This document shows positions 6,757 through 13,617 of a stretch of 64,000 nt of DNA, one piece after another. Every line of letters begins with the position of its first letter. Positions within the stretch are counted from its first letter, which is position 1. The stretch spans positions 1,426,001 through 1,490,000 of the forward strand of contig NZ_CP033019.1 of NCBI RefSeq assembly GCF_003667705.1. The letters are read 5' to 3'. The stretch is from Janthinobacterium agaricidamnosum (lineage in GTDB: Bacteria; Pseudomonadota; Gammaproteobacteria; Burkholderiales; Burkholderiaceae_D). The notes below the pieces were generated by a model. It saw only the letters and a program-made list of their open reading frames with translations, ran no database searches and was not told where the DNA came from. Made by a program: the position numbers and the translations under genes.

Positions 6757-8568
6757 ATGCTGACAATCGAGAAAAAAAGCGAACAAACGGCCGACGAGAA
6801 AATCGCCGAATTGGCCGTGCCCGAATCCGAGCCGCGCCGTGCCGCGCGCGCCCTGTACTGGAAGGGCTGGCGCATTTCGTCCATCGCCCGGCACTTAGGG
6901 ATAAAGCGCAGCACCATCAATAGCTGGAAAGAGCGCGACGAGTGGGACAAGGCGCAGGCCATCGAGCACGTTGAGGCGTCGGCCGAGCTGCGCCTGGTCA
7001 AGTTGATCGAAAAGGAGGTCAAGAGCGGCAGCGACTACAAGGAAATTGACCTGCTCGCGCGCACCATCGTGCAGATGGCGCGCGTGCGCCGCTATGAGCA
7101 GCCGGGCGGCAACGAGGTGGACCTCAATCCGAAGCTGGCGAACCGCAATGCGGGCCCGAAGAAGAAACCGACCCGCAACGACTTTAGCGAAGAACAGAAA
7201 ATCCAGCTGCTCGACGCCTTCCAGGATTCGCTCTTCGACTACCAAAAGGTCTGGTATCGCAATGGCGACCAGCGCACGCGCGCCATCCTCAAGAGCCGCC
7301 AGATTGGCGCCACTTGGTATTTCGCCCGCGAGGCGCTGGCCGATGCCATGCAGACGGGCCGCAATCAGATTTTCCTGTCCGCCTCCAAGTCGCAAGCCCA
7401 CGTCTTCAAGCAATACATCGTGCAGTTCGCGCGCGAGGCGGCCGGCATCGAGCTGACGGGCGACCCTATCGTGCTGCCGAACGGCGCGCACCTGTATTTC
7501 CTGGGCACCAACGCGCGCACGGCGCAGGGCTACCACGGCAATTTCTATTTCGATGAATTCTTCTGGACGCAGAATTTCCAAGAGTTGAACAAGGTGGCCT
7601 CGGGCATGGCCATCCACAAGAAATGGCGCAAGACCTACTTTTCCACGCCATCCTCGACCACGCACCAGGCGTATCCGTTCTGGATGGGCGAGCTGTTCAA
7701 CAAGCGCCGCGCCAAGGCGGACCAGGTGAATATCGATGTGAGCCATGGCCGCCTCTCGTCGGGTTTCACGGGCGAGGACAAAATCTGGCGCCAGATCGTC
7801 ACCATCCTGGATGCCGAGCGCGGCGGCTGCAACCTGTTCGACATCGACGAGCTGCGCAACTTCGAATACAGCCCCGACCAGTTCGACAACCTGCTGATGT
7901 GCAACTTTATCGACGACTCGGCCTCGGTCTTCCCGCTGGCCGAGCTGCAGCGCTGCATGGTCGATTCCTGGGTCGAATGGGACGACTACAAGCCGTTGCT
8001 GGGCCTGCGCCCGTTCGGCAACCGGCCCGTGTGGATCGGCTATGACCCGGCCTTGAACGGCGACAGCGCCGGCTGCGTCGTGCTGGCGCCGCCCATGACG
8101 GCCGGCGGCAAGTTCCGCATCCTGGAGCGCCACCAGTGGCGCGGGCAGAGCTTCGAAGACCACGCCGACGCCATCCGCCAGATGACCCAGCGCTACAACG
8201 TCGAATACATCGGCATCGATACCACCGGCATGGGCATCGGCGTGCTGCCCATCGTACGCGGCTTCTTCCCGGCTGTGACGGCCCTGAACTACTCGCCCGA
8301 AGTCAAAACCCGCATGGTGCTAAAAGCCAAAAACATCATCAGCAAGGGCCGGCTGGAATTTGACGCCGGCTGGACCGACATCGCGCAGTCCTTCATGGCC
8401 ATCCACAAAACCCTCACCCCCAGCGGGCGGCACGTGACCTATGTCGCCGGCCGCAGCGACGAAACCGGCCACGCCGATCTGGCGTGGGCCTGCATGCACG
8501 CCCTCGATCACGAGCCATTCGAAGGCACCACCGACAACCACCACTCTTTCATGGAGATTTATTCTTGA
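6757..8568 (+). CDS. P: Terminase ATPase (large) subunit (P2 gpP family)
   Basis: 603 residues from MLTIEKKSEQTADEKIAELA. The N-terminus has a helix-turn-helix resembling the Terminase_5 leader (WKGWRISSIARHLGIKRSTI). The ATPase core follows: the gpP-type Walker A variant RAILKSRQIGATWYFAREAL, a Walker-B-like NFYFDEFFW, and nuclease-fold residues further on (WIGYDPALNGDSAG, YIGIDTTGMG). It powers DNA packaging with subunit M. An earlier in-frame ATG (6652) would run through the divergent promoter region; the ATG at 6757 fits family N-termini better. Its TGA overlaps the TTG start of Q. Confidence 0.92.
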   Translation: MLTIEKKSEQTADEKIAELAVPESEPRRAARALYWKGWRISSIARHLGIKRSTINSWKERDEWDKAQAIEHVEASAELRLVKLIEKEVKSGSDYKEIDLLARTIVQMARVRRYEQPGGNEVDLNPKLANRNAGPKKKPTRNDFSEEQKIQLLDAFQDSLFDYQKVWYRNGDQRTRAILKSRQIGATWYFAREALADAMQTGRNQIFLSASKSQAHVFKQYIVQFAREAAGIELTGDPIVLPNGAHLYFLGTNARTAQGYHGNFYFDEFFWTQNFQELNKVASGMAIHKKWRKTYFSTPSSTTHQAYPFWMGELFNKRRAKADQVNIDVSHGRLSSGFTGEDKIWRQIVTILDAERGGCNLFDIDELRNFEYSPDQFDNLLMCNFIDDSASVFPLAELQRCMVDSWVEWDDYKPLLGLRPFGNRPVWIGYDPALNGDSAGCVVLAPPMTAGGKFRILERHQWRGQSFEDHADAIRQMTQRYNVEYIGIDTTGMGIGVLPIVRGFFPAVTALNYSPEVKTRMVLKAKNIISKGRLEFDAGWTDIAQSFMAIHKTLTPSGRHVTYVAGRSDETGHADLAWACMHALDHEPFEGTTDNHHSFMEIYS

Positions 8569-9620
8569 GCAAAGCACGACACTTGCGCGGCCGGCAGGCC
8601 GAGAGCGCACCACCAGCGGCCACGGCGCCGGCCGCCGCCGGCATCGAGGCGTTTTCCTTCGGCGATCCGACGCCCGTGCTCGAGCACGCCGACATTCTCG
8701 ACTGCTTTGAATGCTGGAAGAATGGCCACTGGTATGAGCCGCCCGTCAACCTGGCCGGCCTGGCCAAGTCCTTCAATGCCGGCGTGCACCACAGCAGCGC
8801 GATCCACTTCAAGGCCAACGTGCTGGCGTCCACGCTGATTCCCAGCAAGTACCTGTCGCGTGACGCTTTTAAACGCATGGCCCTGGACTTCCTGACGTTC
8901 GGCAATGCCTACCTGGAAGACCGGCCCAGCCGCAGCGGCAAAGCGCTGACGTACCAGCACGCCCTGGCCAAGTACATGCGGCGCGGCGTCGATCTGGATA
9001 CCTACTTTTTCGTCAACGGCTACCAGGCCGTGCATGAGTTCGACAAGGGCCGCGTGTTTCACCTGATGGAACCGGACGTGAACCAGGAGCTGTACGGCGT
9101 GCCGCAGTACTTGAGCGCTTTGCAATCGGCCTGGCTCAACGAGGCGGCCACTCTGTTTCGCCGCAAGTATTACAAGAACGGCTCGCATGCGGGCTTCGTG
9201 TTCTACATGACGGACGCCGCCGCCAACACCCAGGACGTGGACAACTTGCGCCAGGCCATGCGTGACAGTAAGGGGCCGGGCAACTTCCGCAACCTGTTCA
9301 TGTACGCGCCGAACGGCAAGAAGGACGGCATCCAGATACTGCCGGTGTCGGACGTGGCCGCCAAGGACGAATTTTTCAACATCAAGAGCGTCACGCGCGA
9401 CGACCAACTGGCCGCGCACCGCGTGCCTCCCCAACTGATGGGCATCCTGCCGAACAATGCCGGCGGCTTCGGCGCCGTCGAACCGGCCGCGCGCGTCTTC
9501 GCGCGCAATGAACTGGTGCCGCTGCAGGCGCAGTTTGAAGCGATCAACGAGTGGGCCGGCGTGGAAGTGGTGCGCTTCGCCCCGTATGACCTGGCCACGG
9601 GCGGGGAGGGCGCGCAATGA
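8565..9620 (+). CDS. Q: Phage portal protein (P2 gpQ family)
   Basis: 351 residues. I choose a TTG start at 8565 (LSKARHLRGRQAES) because it overlaps the terminase stop (TTGA) and gives the SKxRHxR opening found in P2-type portals; the upstream ATG frame lies inside gene P. Conserved blocks include FLTFGNAYLEDRPSRSGK, YGVPQYLSALQSAWLNEAAT, NGSHAGFVFYMTDAAANTQD and the C-terminal AHRVPPQLMGILPNNAGGFG. The dodecameric portal is the DNA entry vertex and docking point for terminase. Its stop overlaps the next gene as ATGA. Confidence 0.92.
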   Translation: MSKARHLRGRQAESAPPAATAPAAAGIEAFSFGDPTPVLEHADILDCFECWKNGHWYEPPVNLAGLAKSFNAGVHHSSAIHFKANVLASTLIPSKYLSRDAFKRMALDFLTFGNAYLEDRPSRSGKALTYQHALAKYMRRGVDLDTYFFVNGYQAVHEFDKGRVFHLMEPDVNQELYGVPQYLSALQSAWLNEAATLFRRKYYKNGSHAGFVFYMTDAAANTQDVDNLRQAMRDSKGPGNFRNLFMYAPNGKKDGIQILPVSDVAAKDEFFNIKSVTRDDQLAAHRVPPQLMGILPNNAGGFGAVEPAARVFARNELVPLQAQFEAINEWAGVEVVRFAPYDLATGGEGAQ

Positions 9621-9832
9621 GCGACCACATCGACAACACCGACAAGATCATCTTCGCCGAGGTGGCGCGCGGCCTGGCCGCCGTGCGGCGCCGGCCGGGC
9701 CTGGTGGCGCATGGTTGTTGCCACTACTGCGACGAGGCGCTGGCGCCCGCGCTGCTGTTCTGCAATGTGGACTGCCGCGACGACTACGAGAAGGAGCAAG
9801 CGGCCAAGGCCCGCGCCGGCCGCACAGGATGA
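9617..9832 (+). CDS. Small zinc-ribbon protein (DUF2116-like) in phage late operon
   Basis: 71 residues, coupled to Q by an ATGA overlap. The centre contains CHYCDEALAPALLFCNVDCRDDYEKEQ in pieces: a CxxC pair, ten residues, then a CxxxC pair followed by RxxY, the pattern of treble-clef or zinc-ribbon proteins such as DUF2116. It is not an Ogr/Delta activator, whose cysteine spacing differs. A role in late regulation or packaging is possible but not shown. It is the last gene before the terminator at 9906. Confidence 0.75.
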   Translation: MSDHIDNTDKIIFAEVARGLAAVRRRPGLVAHGCCHYCDEALAPALLFCNVDCRDDYEKEQAAKARAGRTG

Positions 9833-9905
9833 CCGCCACGCCGCGATAGCCGGCAGGGCAGGGCCGCGCCAGACCCGCCGCGCCAGCACGCCCCAGCCAC
9901 CGCAC

Positions 9906-9930
9906 AAGCCGCCCACGAGGCGGCTTTTTC
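9906..9930 (+). terminator. Rho-independent terminator of the P-Q operon
   Basis: An 8-bp perfect stem, AAGCCGCC and GGCGGCTT, encloses a 5-nt loop (CACGA) and is followed by a T run (9925-9929). It sits 74 bp after the zinc-ribbon gene. Confidence 0.85.
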
Positions 9931-10075
9931 ACGTCCCGACGAAAGATGTTGCACCAGAAGCAAGAAAAAGGCCCGTTTCGGCCCGGCGCGCGCAGTTGTC
10001 CCCCCTCCACACCTGCCCGCTAGTTAGGGCTCTTTTGACTCAAATTTGCGCCATGGCCGAAGGCGCATGAGGACT

Positions 10076-10094
10076 GGCGCGGCGGGGCGAAGAG
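10076..10094 (+). other. Candidate cos nick site region of P2-like phage
   Basis: GGCGCGGCGGGG at 10076-10087 matches the cohesive-end core shared by P2 and 186 (GGCGNGGCGGGG) at all fixed positions. It lies downstream of Q and the late terminator, where P2-family phages have cos, and directly beside 10-bp tandem repeats. The strand is opposite to the one I would expect from the Q orientation in P2, and GC-rich matches arise easily here, so it remains a candidate. A weaker match on the other strand is at 9873-9884. The whole non-coding stretch 9833-10217 is most simply explained as a packaging region. Confidence 0.35.
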
Positions 10095-10100
10095 GGGGCA

Positions 10101-10130
10101 TGCGATTTGACGCATTTTGACGCACTTTGA
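10101..10130 (+). repeat. Three 10-bp tandem repeats next to candidate cos
   Basis: Units TGCGATTTGA, CGCATTTTGA and CGCACTTTGA follow each other without spacing. The 10-bp period places each unit on the same helix face, as expected for a protein-binding array such as a terminase-binding cosB. A degenerate fourth unit follows (GCGGTTTTTC). A related pair of direct repeats, GCGGTTTTTCGTGCG (10131) and GCGGTTTTCGTGCG (10169), lies beside it. Confidence 0.6.
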
Positions 10131-10185
10131 GCGGTTTTTCGTGCGGGTGGTGCATGGGCGTGGGAAGGGCGGTTTTCGTGCGCTG

Positions 10186-10208
10186 GTGGGGCTGCATTGC
10201 AGCCCCAC
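10186..10208. repeat. Perfect 10-bp inverted repeat with 3-nt loop
   Basis: GTGGGGCTGC, ATT, then GCAGCCCCAC. It lies 9 bp beyond the stop of the reverse-strand gene at 10218. It lacks a T run on either side, so it is not a classical intrinsic terminator; it may be part of the packaging region or a transcription end. Confidence 0.6.
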
Positions 10209-10217
10209 GGCACATGC

Positions 10218-10538
10218 CTATTTGGTGCGGCCTTGCGATGCTGAAGAAGTGTAGACGACTGTATTTTTGAAGTGTGTAAGATCGATCTCTTCCTCAAAAT
10301 CAGCGAAACCGTCAATTTCGCTGGTTGACCAAGTTATGGCAGTTCTTCGTTCCGCCTTCTTCAAAACAACTCGTAATGCAAGTGCCATGTCGATGTTATG
10401 CCGACGCATATAGACAATGGCGTACACTGTTCCGAGAGCCGTCTCCATATCAATTGCAGAGTTGATGATGGCCGCCGTAAGAAGATCTGTCCTCTTTTCA
10501 GGCGGTGTAGGAGTAGATTGAAGAAAACCATTGGCCAT
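10218..10538 (-). CDS. Small hypothetical cargo protein, 106 aa
   Basis: Starts MANGFLQSTPTPPEKRTDLL, with an excellent AAAGGAG ribosome site just upstream. A predicted helical middle (AAIINSAIDMETALGTVYAI) and a second helix ending in ALRVVLKKAERRTAI are followed by an acidic stretch (DGFADFEEEIDLTHF). I do not recognise the family. The strong ribosome site, amphipathic helices and position among phage cargo support a real gene. It lies on the opposite strand to P and Q, right of the packaging region, where P2 carries old and tin. Confidence 0.65.
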   Translation of the reverse strand: MANGFLQSTPTPPEKRTDLLTAAIINSAIDMETALGTVYAIVYMRRHNIDMALALRVVLKKAERRTAITWSTSEIDGFADFEEEIDLTHFKNTVVYTSSASQGRTK

Positions 10539-10590
10539 AATTTCTCCTTTGTTTTATGTGTGGATTCGCATCAACTACTGGAAAATTACT

Positions 10591-10881
10591 TTAAAGAAAT
10601 GTTTCGGACTCTACCGGCCATGAATTGGCCTTGCCTCCTTGTGGCATAAGTGCAGTCATCGCGCCAGTTTCTATAAGTTGGCAAGCGAGAGCCGAAGCTT
10701 CAATCCTTGCCGCACGCTCCGCTTTGAAAGCGCTAGGTGTCGGGATTTCAATAATTGGTGAGTACTGAATGCCTGCATGAGCGGTAAGCAAGATCATTCC
10801 TTGAAACATTCCATCGCCCTTCCTGTAACTGGTTATCTGGTACTCATAACCTCTATGTTGCATTTTTTGACAGGCGTCCAT
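10591..10881 (-). CDS. Small hypothetical cargo protein, 96 aa
   Basis: Starts MDACQKMQHRGYEYQITSYR; a GGAG site lies upstream (an internal Met at residue 7 is an alternative start). It contains a beta-rich N-terminal half (YQITSYRKGDGMFQGMILLT) and an Ala-rich helix (FKAERAARIEASALACQLIE). This arrangement resembles small uncharacterised proteins common in Burkholderiales accessory DNA, but I cannot name a family. It precedes the 10218 gene on the same strand with a 52-bp gap, so the two may be co-transcribed. Confidence 0.6.
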   Translation of the reverse strand: MDACQKMQHRGYEYQITSYRKGDGMFQGMILLTAHAGIQYSPIIEIPTPSAFKAERAARIEASALACQLIETGAMTALMPQGGKANSWPVESETFL

Positions 10882-11017
10882 GGGGCTTCTCCATCAAGTC
10901 GGATGATAGGAAGTAGATTTGCGAAGTGGTAGATTAGTTCTTACTTGGGAAGTTGAAAAATATTGTTTTGTAATCTCTCGTGAACCGAACTTGAGCAAAA
11001 ACCGTTATATTAGTGAT

Positions 11018-11701
11018 ATGTGCGCCGACTACACCCCCAGCCGTAAAGAGCAGATCGAAGAAAGTTTTCGGATCGGATACCCGCTACTCGACCTGCCGAC
11101 CGAGGCATGGCCGGGCTACATGGCGCCCATCCTGCGCGGGTCACACGAAGCGCCCGGCGATCTAGAAATCGCCCCTGCCATGTTCGGCATGGTTCCCCAC
11201 TGGGCGGACCACAAGCTGGCCCGCCAGACCTACAACGCGCGTACGGAGACGGTGGGCAGCAAGCCATCTTTCCGCAACGCATGGAAGCGCAAGCAGTTTT
11301 GCATCATCCCGGCCGCAAATTTCTTCGAACCAAATTACGAAACCGGTAAGCCCGTGCGCTGGCGCATTGAGCGCGCCGATGGCGGCCCGGTGGCGATTGC
11401 TGGCATCTGGGAATACCGGCCGGCGGATCAGCTGCTGTCGTTTTCGATGCTGACGATCAACGCCGACGGGCACCCACTGATGCAGCGTTTCCACAAGCCC
11501 GACGATGAAAAGCGCATGGTGATGATCCTGGACCCGGACCAGTACCAGGGCTGGCTGGAGGGCTCGCTGGTGACCGAACAGGATGTGTACCGGCAGTACC
11601 CTACTGACCTTCTCGTCGCGCAGCCCGACCCTATGCAGCCGCGATCCCGTGCGAAGGCGCCCACGCCGGCAGCGCCCACGGAGCCGGGCGGGCTCTTCTA
11701 G
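11018..11701 (+). CDS. SRAP/HMCES (YedK-like) abasic-site processing protein
   Basis: 227 residues starting MCADYTPS. SRAP proteins use Cys2, exposed by Met removal, to form a thiazolidine crosslink with abasic sites in single-stranded DNA. All key residues are present: Cys2, Asn73 and Glu77 in the NARTET motif, Glu104 (NFFEPNY) and His159 (QRFHKPDDEKRMVMIL), close to the YedK positions 2, 75, 105 and 160. The start is fixed by the need for Cys2; the frame is open upstream to 10919. A phage copy could protect replicating phage DNA; that is inference. A LexA box lies just downstream, before the next gene. Confidence 0.93.
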   Translation: MCADYTPSRKEQIEESFRIGYPLLDLPTEAWPGYMAPILRGSHEAPGDLEIAPAMFGMVPHWADHKLARQTYNARTETVGSKPSFRNAWKRKQFCIIPAANFFEPNYETGKPVRWRIERADGGPVAIAGIWEYRPADQLLSFSMLTINADGHPLMQRFHKPDDEKRMVMILDPDQYQGWLEGSLVTEQDVYRQYPTDLLVAQPDPMQPRSRAKAPTPAAPTEPGGLF

Positions 11702-11740
11702 TTACAAATCTCGCCTTCTGGTTTCTCAATCTTGGCAATA

Positions 11741-11760
11741 TACTGTGTTTTTATACAGTG
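11741..11760 (+). promoter_or_regulatory. LexA (SOS) box
   Basis: TACTGTGTTTTTATACAGTG contains a perfect CTGT-N8-ACAG dyad and matches the proteobacterial SOS consensus in the flanks. It is centred about 24 bp before the ATG of the gene at 11774, so LexA would block its transcription. Confidence 0.85.
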
Positions 11761-11773
11761 TATTGAGCTAGTT

Positions 11774-12163
11774 ATGGACGGAACAACAAATAAACACAAG
11801 TGGCCTAAAAAGGTGGTCGAAGTACCGGGTGTGCCATATCAAGTGATTAAGCTCAGGGACAAGGGACGCAAGATCACCAAGCGGGAAATGGACGACTTTG
11901 TACCGCTAAAAGGTTTGCTTACCGTAGAGCGCGGCGGCTTCGGTGTTGCGTACCATCGAGCCGCAACCCTCGTTCGGCCAAGTCACGGTATGCCAGTTCG
12001 CATCAGCGATCCGTTGTTTGAGCCGCAATTGGAGCTGCTGAATGCTGATGGCATGATTTTGCGGGGCCATGAAAATGAAATGGTCGATGGGATGCTAGTC
12101 CAGCATGTTCAGGTCTGGCTTTGCAAGGCCATCTGGCCTAGCGCTGATACAGCGAGCGCCTGA
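11774..12163 (+). CDS. Putative SOS-controlled hypothetical protein, 129 aa
   Basis: Starts MDGTTNKHKWPKKVVEVPGV at the ATG 14 bp after a perfect LexA box; a longer in-frame start at 11732 would overlap the box. The sequence is mixed beta (VVEVPGVPYQVIKLRDKGRK) with an extended C-terminal part (VRISDPLFEPQLELLNADGM, then MVDGMLVQHVQVWLC). I do not recognise a domain. Its place 72 bp behind an SRAP gene suggests a small DNA-damage cassette on the prophage. Its last 69 bp overlap the convergent gene at 12095. Confidence 0.75.
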   Translation: MDGTTNKHKWPKKVVEVPGVPYQVIKLRDKGRKITKREMDDFVPLKGLLTVERGGFGVAYHRAATLVRPSHGMPVRISDPLFEPQLELLNADGMILRGHENEMVDGMLVQHVQVWLCKAIWPSADTASA

Positions 12164-12409
12164 CGATACCCAGCCGACCACCTGCTGGGCCGGTTCGACC
12201 AGCACGATGAGCCGACAGCCGCTTGCGGCGCTTCCATAGTTTAGTTGTAGATACTCGCCTTGGTGCTGATAGCTGGCGGGCGTGCCGTAGCGCGCGGCAA
12301 GGGCGAAGCTGCTCTGTCCTACTTGAAGCATTTCAGCTACTGGTACGGGCCTTGGTGAGTTGCAAGACAAGGCTGAAAAAGCGACCAGGTATTTAAGCAA
12401 AAGATTCAT
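12095..12409 (-). CDS. Putative exported small protein (BamE/SmpA-like fold suspected)
   Basis: About 104 residues from MNLLLKYLVAFSALSCNSPR, a signal-peptide-like N-terminus with a Cys that could be lipidated, though the -3 residue is not ideal for a lipobox. The mature part runs VGQSSFALAARYGTPASYQH, then beta strands and two Cys that could form a disulfide (SGCRLIVLV and GARCIS). The pattern 'short helix with RYGTP, then hydrophobic strands' resembles SmpA/BamE-type lipoproteins. A GAGG site precedes the ATG at 12409. Its 3' end overlaps the SOS gene convergently. Confidence 0.55.
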   Translation of the reverse strand: MNLLLKYLVAFSALSCNSPRPVPVAEMLQVGQSSFALAARYGTPASYQHQGEYLQLNYGSAASGCRLIVLVEPAQQVVGWVSSGARCISARPDGLAKPDLNMLD

Positions 12410-12546
12410 GATCATCGCCTCATATGCGTCGTGCGGAGATGCGATCAGGATGTCATGCGTAGAAGAGATAGGGCTTGCGCAGACTCATGCCGAGTCAATG
12501 ATTTGGGTAGGCGCGTTGGAAAGTTGTGAAATCCGTTGGAAAATAC

Positions 12547-12577
12547 AAAAAAAGGTTACAAGCCGAAGCATGTAACC
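12547..12577 (-). terminator. Terminator downstream of the tRNA-His fragment
   Basis: On the reverse strand GGTTACA and TGTAACC flank an inner GC, TTCG tetraloop, GC, and the hairpin is followed by seven Ts. It starts 23 bp after the CCA end of the tRNA-His fragment and looks like the natural terminator of a tRNA-His gene. Confidence 0.85.
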
Positions 12578-12600
12578 CTTTGATTTTTCTACTCATTCTG

Positions 12601-12648
12601 TGGGGTGGCTGATGGGGCTCGAACCCACGACAACAGGAATCACAATCC
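12601..12648 (-). other. tRNA-His(GTG) 3' half: probable phage/island attachment site
   Basis: The reverse strand reads GGATTGTGATTCCTGTTG, then the T arm GTGGGTTCGAGCCCC and the acceptor end ATCAGCCACCCCA. Together this is the anticodon stem-loop (anticodon GTG), variable region, T arm and CCA end of tRNA-His. The 5' half (acceptor 5' strand, D arm) is replaced by unrelated sequence. Duplicated tRNA 3' ends are the classic footprint of tyrosine-integrase insertion. By polarity the missing 5' half should be on the right, so DNA to the right may belong to a second element, while the prophage lies on the left. Confidence 0.85.
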
Positions 12649-12687
12649 CAGCATGTAGGCACTCTTGGTGTAGCCATTGATCAAATA

Positions 12688-13617
12688 TTACTTTGCGAAT
12701 GGGAAAGGTACTGGCGTCCAAGTCTTATTTGCTGCTTCGGCATTATTGTAGTCAAATGTATACACCTCGGATGGCACCCAAGCTGGTCGCTTATCGATGC
12801 GGAAAAATCTTGCAGTTTCAGACTCCTGCCAATTGTCGACCGTGTGGCCATACTGGGCCAACATCAAAATTACGCACGCGCCAACGGCATCGAAAGCATG
12901 CCCAAGCGTAGCACGATAAAAACTCCCCTCTCGATCATGTTTTACAGCATTGTAGGCATCGTACCAGCTAAGTGATTCAGTTGGAGTCATCGAGTTCCAC
13001 CCATGAAAAGGTCCTCTGGTGTTCAGCCATGGGTAATATGGGTAGCCTAGGCTATACTCGTCAAGACGCATTGCAGCTAAAATTTGAACGTATGTTGCTG
13101 TAGTGTAACGTTTCTGCTTAATATCATTTGCAATTAAAATACCTCGCCAATGCGCTTCAACCTCGGTGCATGCGAGTATCAGTAAATTGCGAATCGAGTG
13201 TCCGTAAGTTTCTAGAGTGTTGTTGGCAGGATGAACAGTTTGGCAAATTTCTGCTAGCTGCCTAGTAAGGACGTTTAACTGCCCTAGGGACATAGCAATA
13301 GCGTGTGCATCATTGATCGCACCAGGGTAGTTGCCAGGAAATTGTTGGAAGTGTTGATCTCCTGGTCGCGCGATTCGCGGATAATATTGGCCCGGTTCTA
13401 GTTCCAAGGGCCAGTGGGAACATTCGCCAAATCCCATATTATTTAGAAGTTCACGTATAGCTTCAACTCCTGATTGGCCTGGTTTTACCATACAACTTGA
13501 GTTTTTGACTGTTTCCGGATTGGCTATGCCAAGTCGAACAGCTCTCCCATCGGTAACTTCCCAAATAGATGTATAAGGCCCGTTCTCATGAGGCTGGCTG
13601 AAAAAATGAAAGCGCAT
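12688..13617 (-). CDS. Hypothetical protein with HEPN-like C-terminal half
   Basis: 309 residues from the ATG at 13617 (an AAGG site lies 10 bp upstream; a TTG at 13626 is the longer choice). The N-terminal third has predicted beta strands (MRFHFFSQPHENGPYTSIWE). The C-terminal half is helical: SIRNLLILACTEVEAHWRGI, then WYDAYNAVKHDREGSFYRAT and LGHAFDAVGACVILML. The spacing of a helix carrying an Arg-x4-His (RATLGH) and an NAVKHDR segment recalls HEPN-type ribonuclease or abortive-infection folds. I infer this only from pattern. The gene is AT-richer than average and lies directly beside the tRNA-His att fragment. Confidence 0.7.
   Translation of the reverse strand: MRFHFFSQPHENGPYTSIWEVTDGRAVRLGIANPETVKNSSCMVKPGQSGVEAIRELLNNMGFGECSHWPLELEPGQYYPRIARPGDQHFQQFPGNYPGAINDAHAIAMSLGQLNVLTRQLAEICQTVHPANNTLETYGHSIRNLLILACTEVEAHWRGILIANDIKQKRYTTATYVQILAAMRLDEYSLGYPYYPWLNTRGPFHGWNSMTPTESLSWYDAYNAVKHDREGSFYRATLGHAFDAVGACVILMLAQYGHTVDNWQESETARFFRIDKRPAWVPSEVYTFDYNNAEAANKTWTPVPFPFAK

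Larger units (their letters stand above)
1..12648. mobile_element. P2-like prophage (right-hand part; left end outside window)
   Basis: Eleven structural, packaging and lysis genes appear in the exact order and orientation of the P2 late region (S, R, LysB/LysC, endolysin, holin, X, L, M, N, O leftward; P, Q rightward), which is diagnostic for a P2-family Myoviridae-type prophage. The right limit is placed at a tRNA-His 3' fragment (12601-12648). Baseplate, sheath and tube genes are not in the window and should lie left of position 1. Integrase, repressor and replication genes are absent on the right side. The right boundary is an inference; the late gene block at 794-9832 is certain. Confidence 0.85.

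Noticed and set aside
9873..9884. Alternative cos core on the reverse strand (GGCGCGGCGGGT)
   Set aside because: It has the expected orientation but lies before the late terminator, has one mismatch in the core and lacks neighbouring repeats. It is kept only as a weaker alternative.
12360..12575. 71-codon forward frame near the att site
   Set aside because: It overlaps the signal peptide of the 12095 gene antisense and the tRNA terminator, and has no ribosome site.
12601..12677. A complete functional tRNA-His gene
   Set aside because: The D arm cannot form, two acceptor pairs mismatch, and the 5' half is not tRNA-like apart from TGGCT; only the 3' half is intact.
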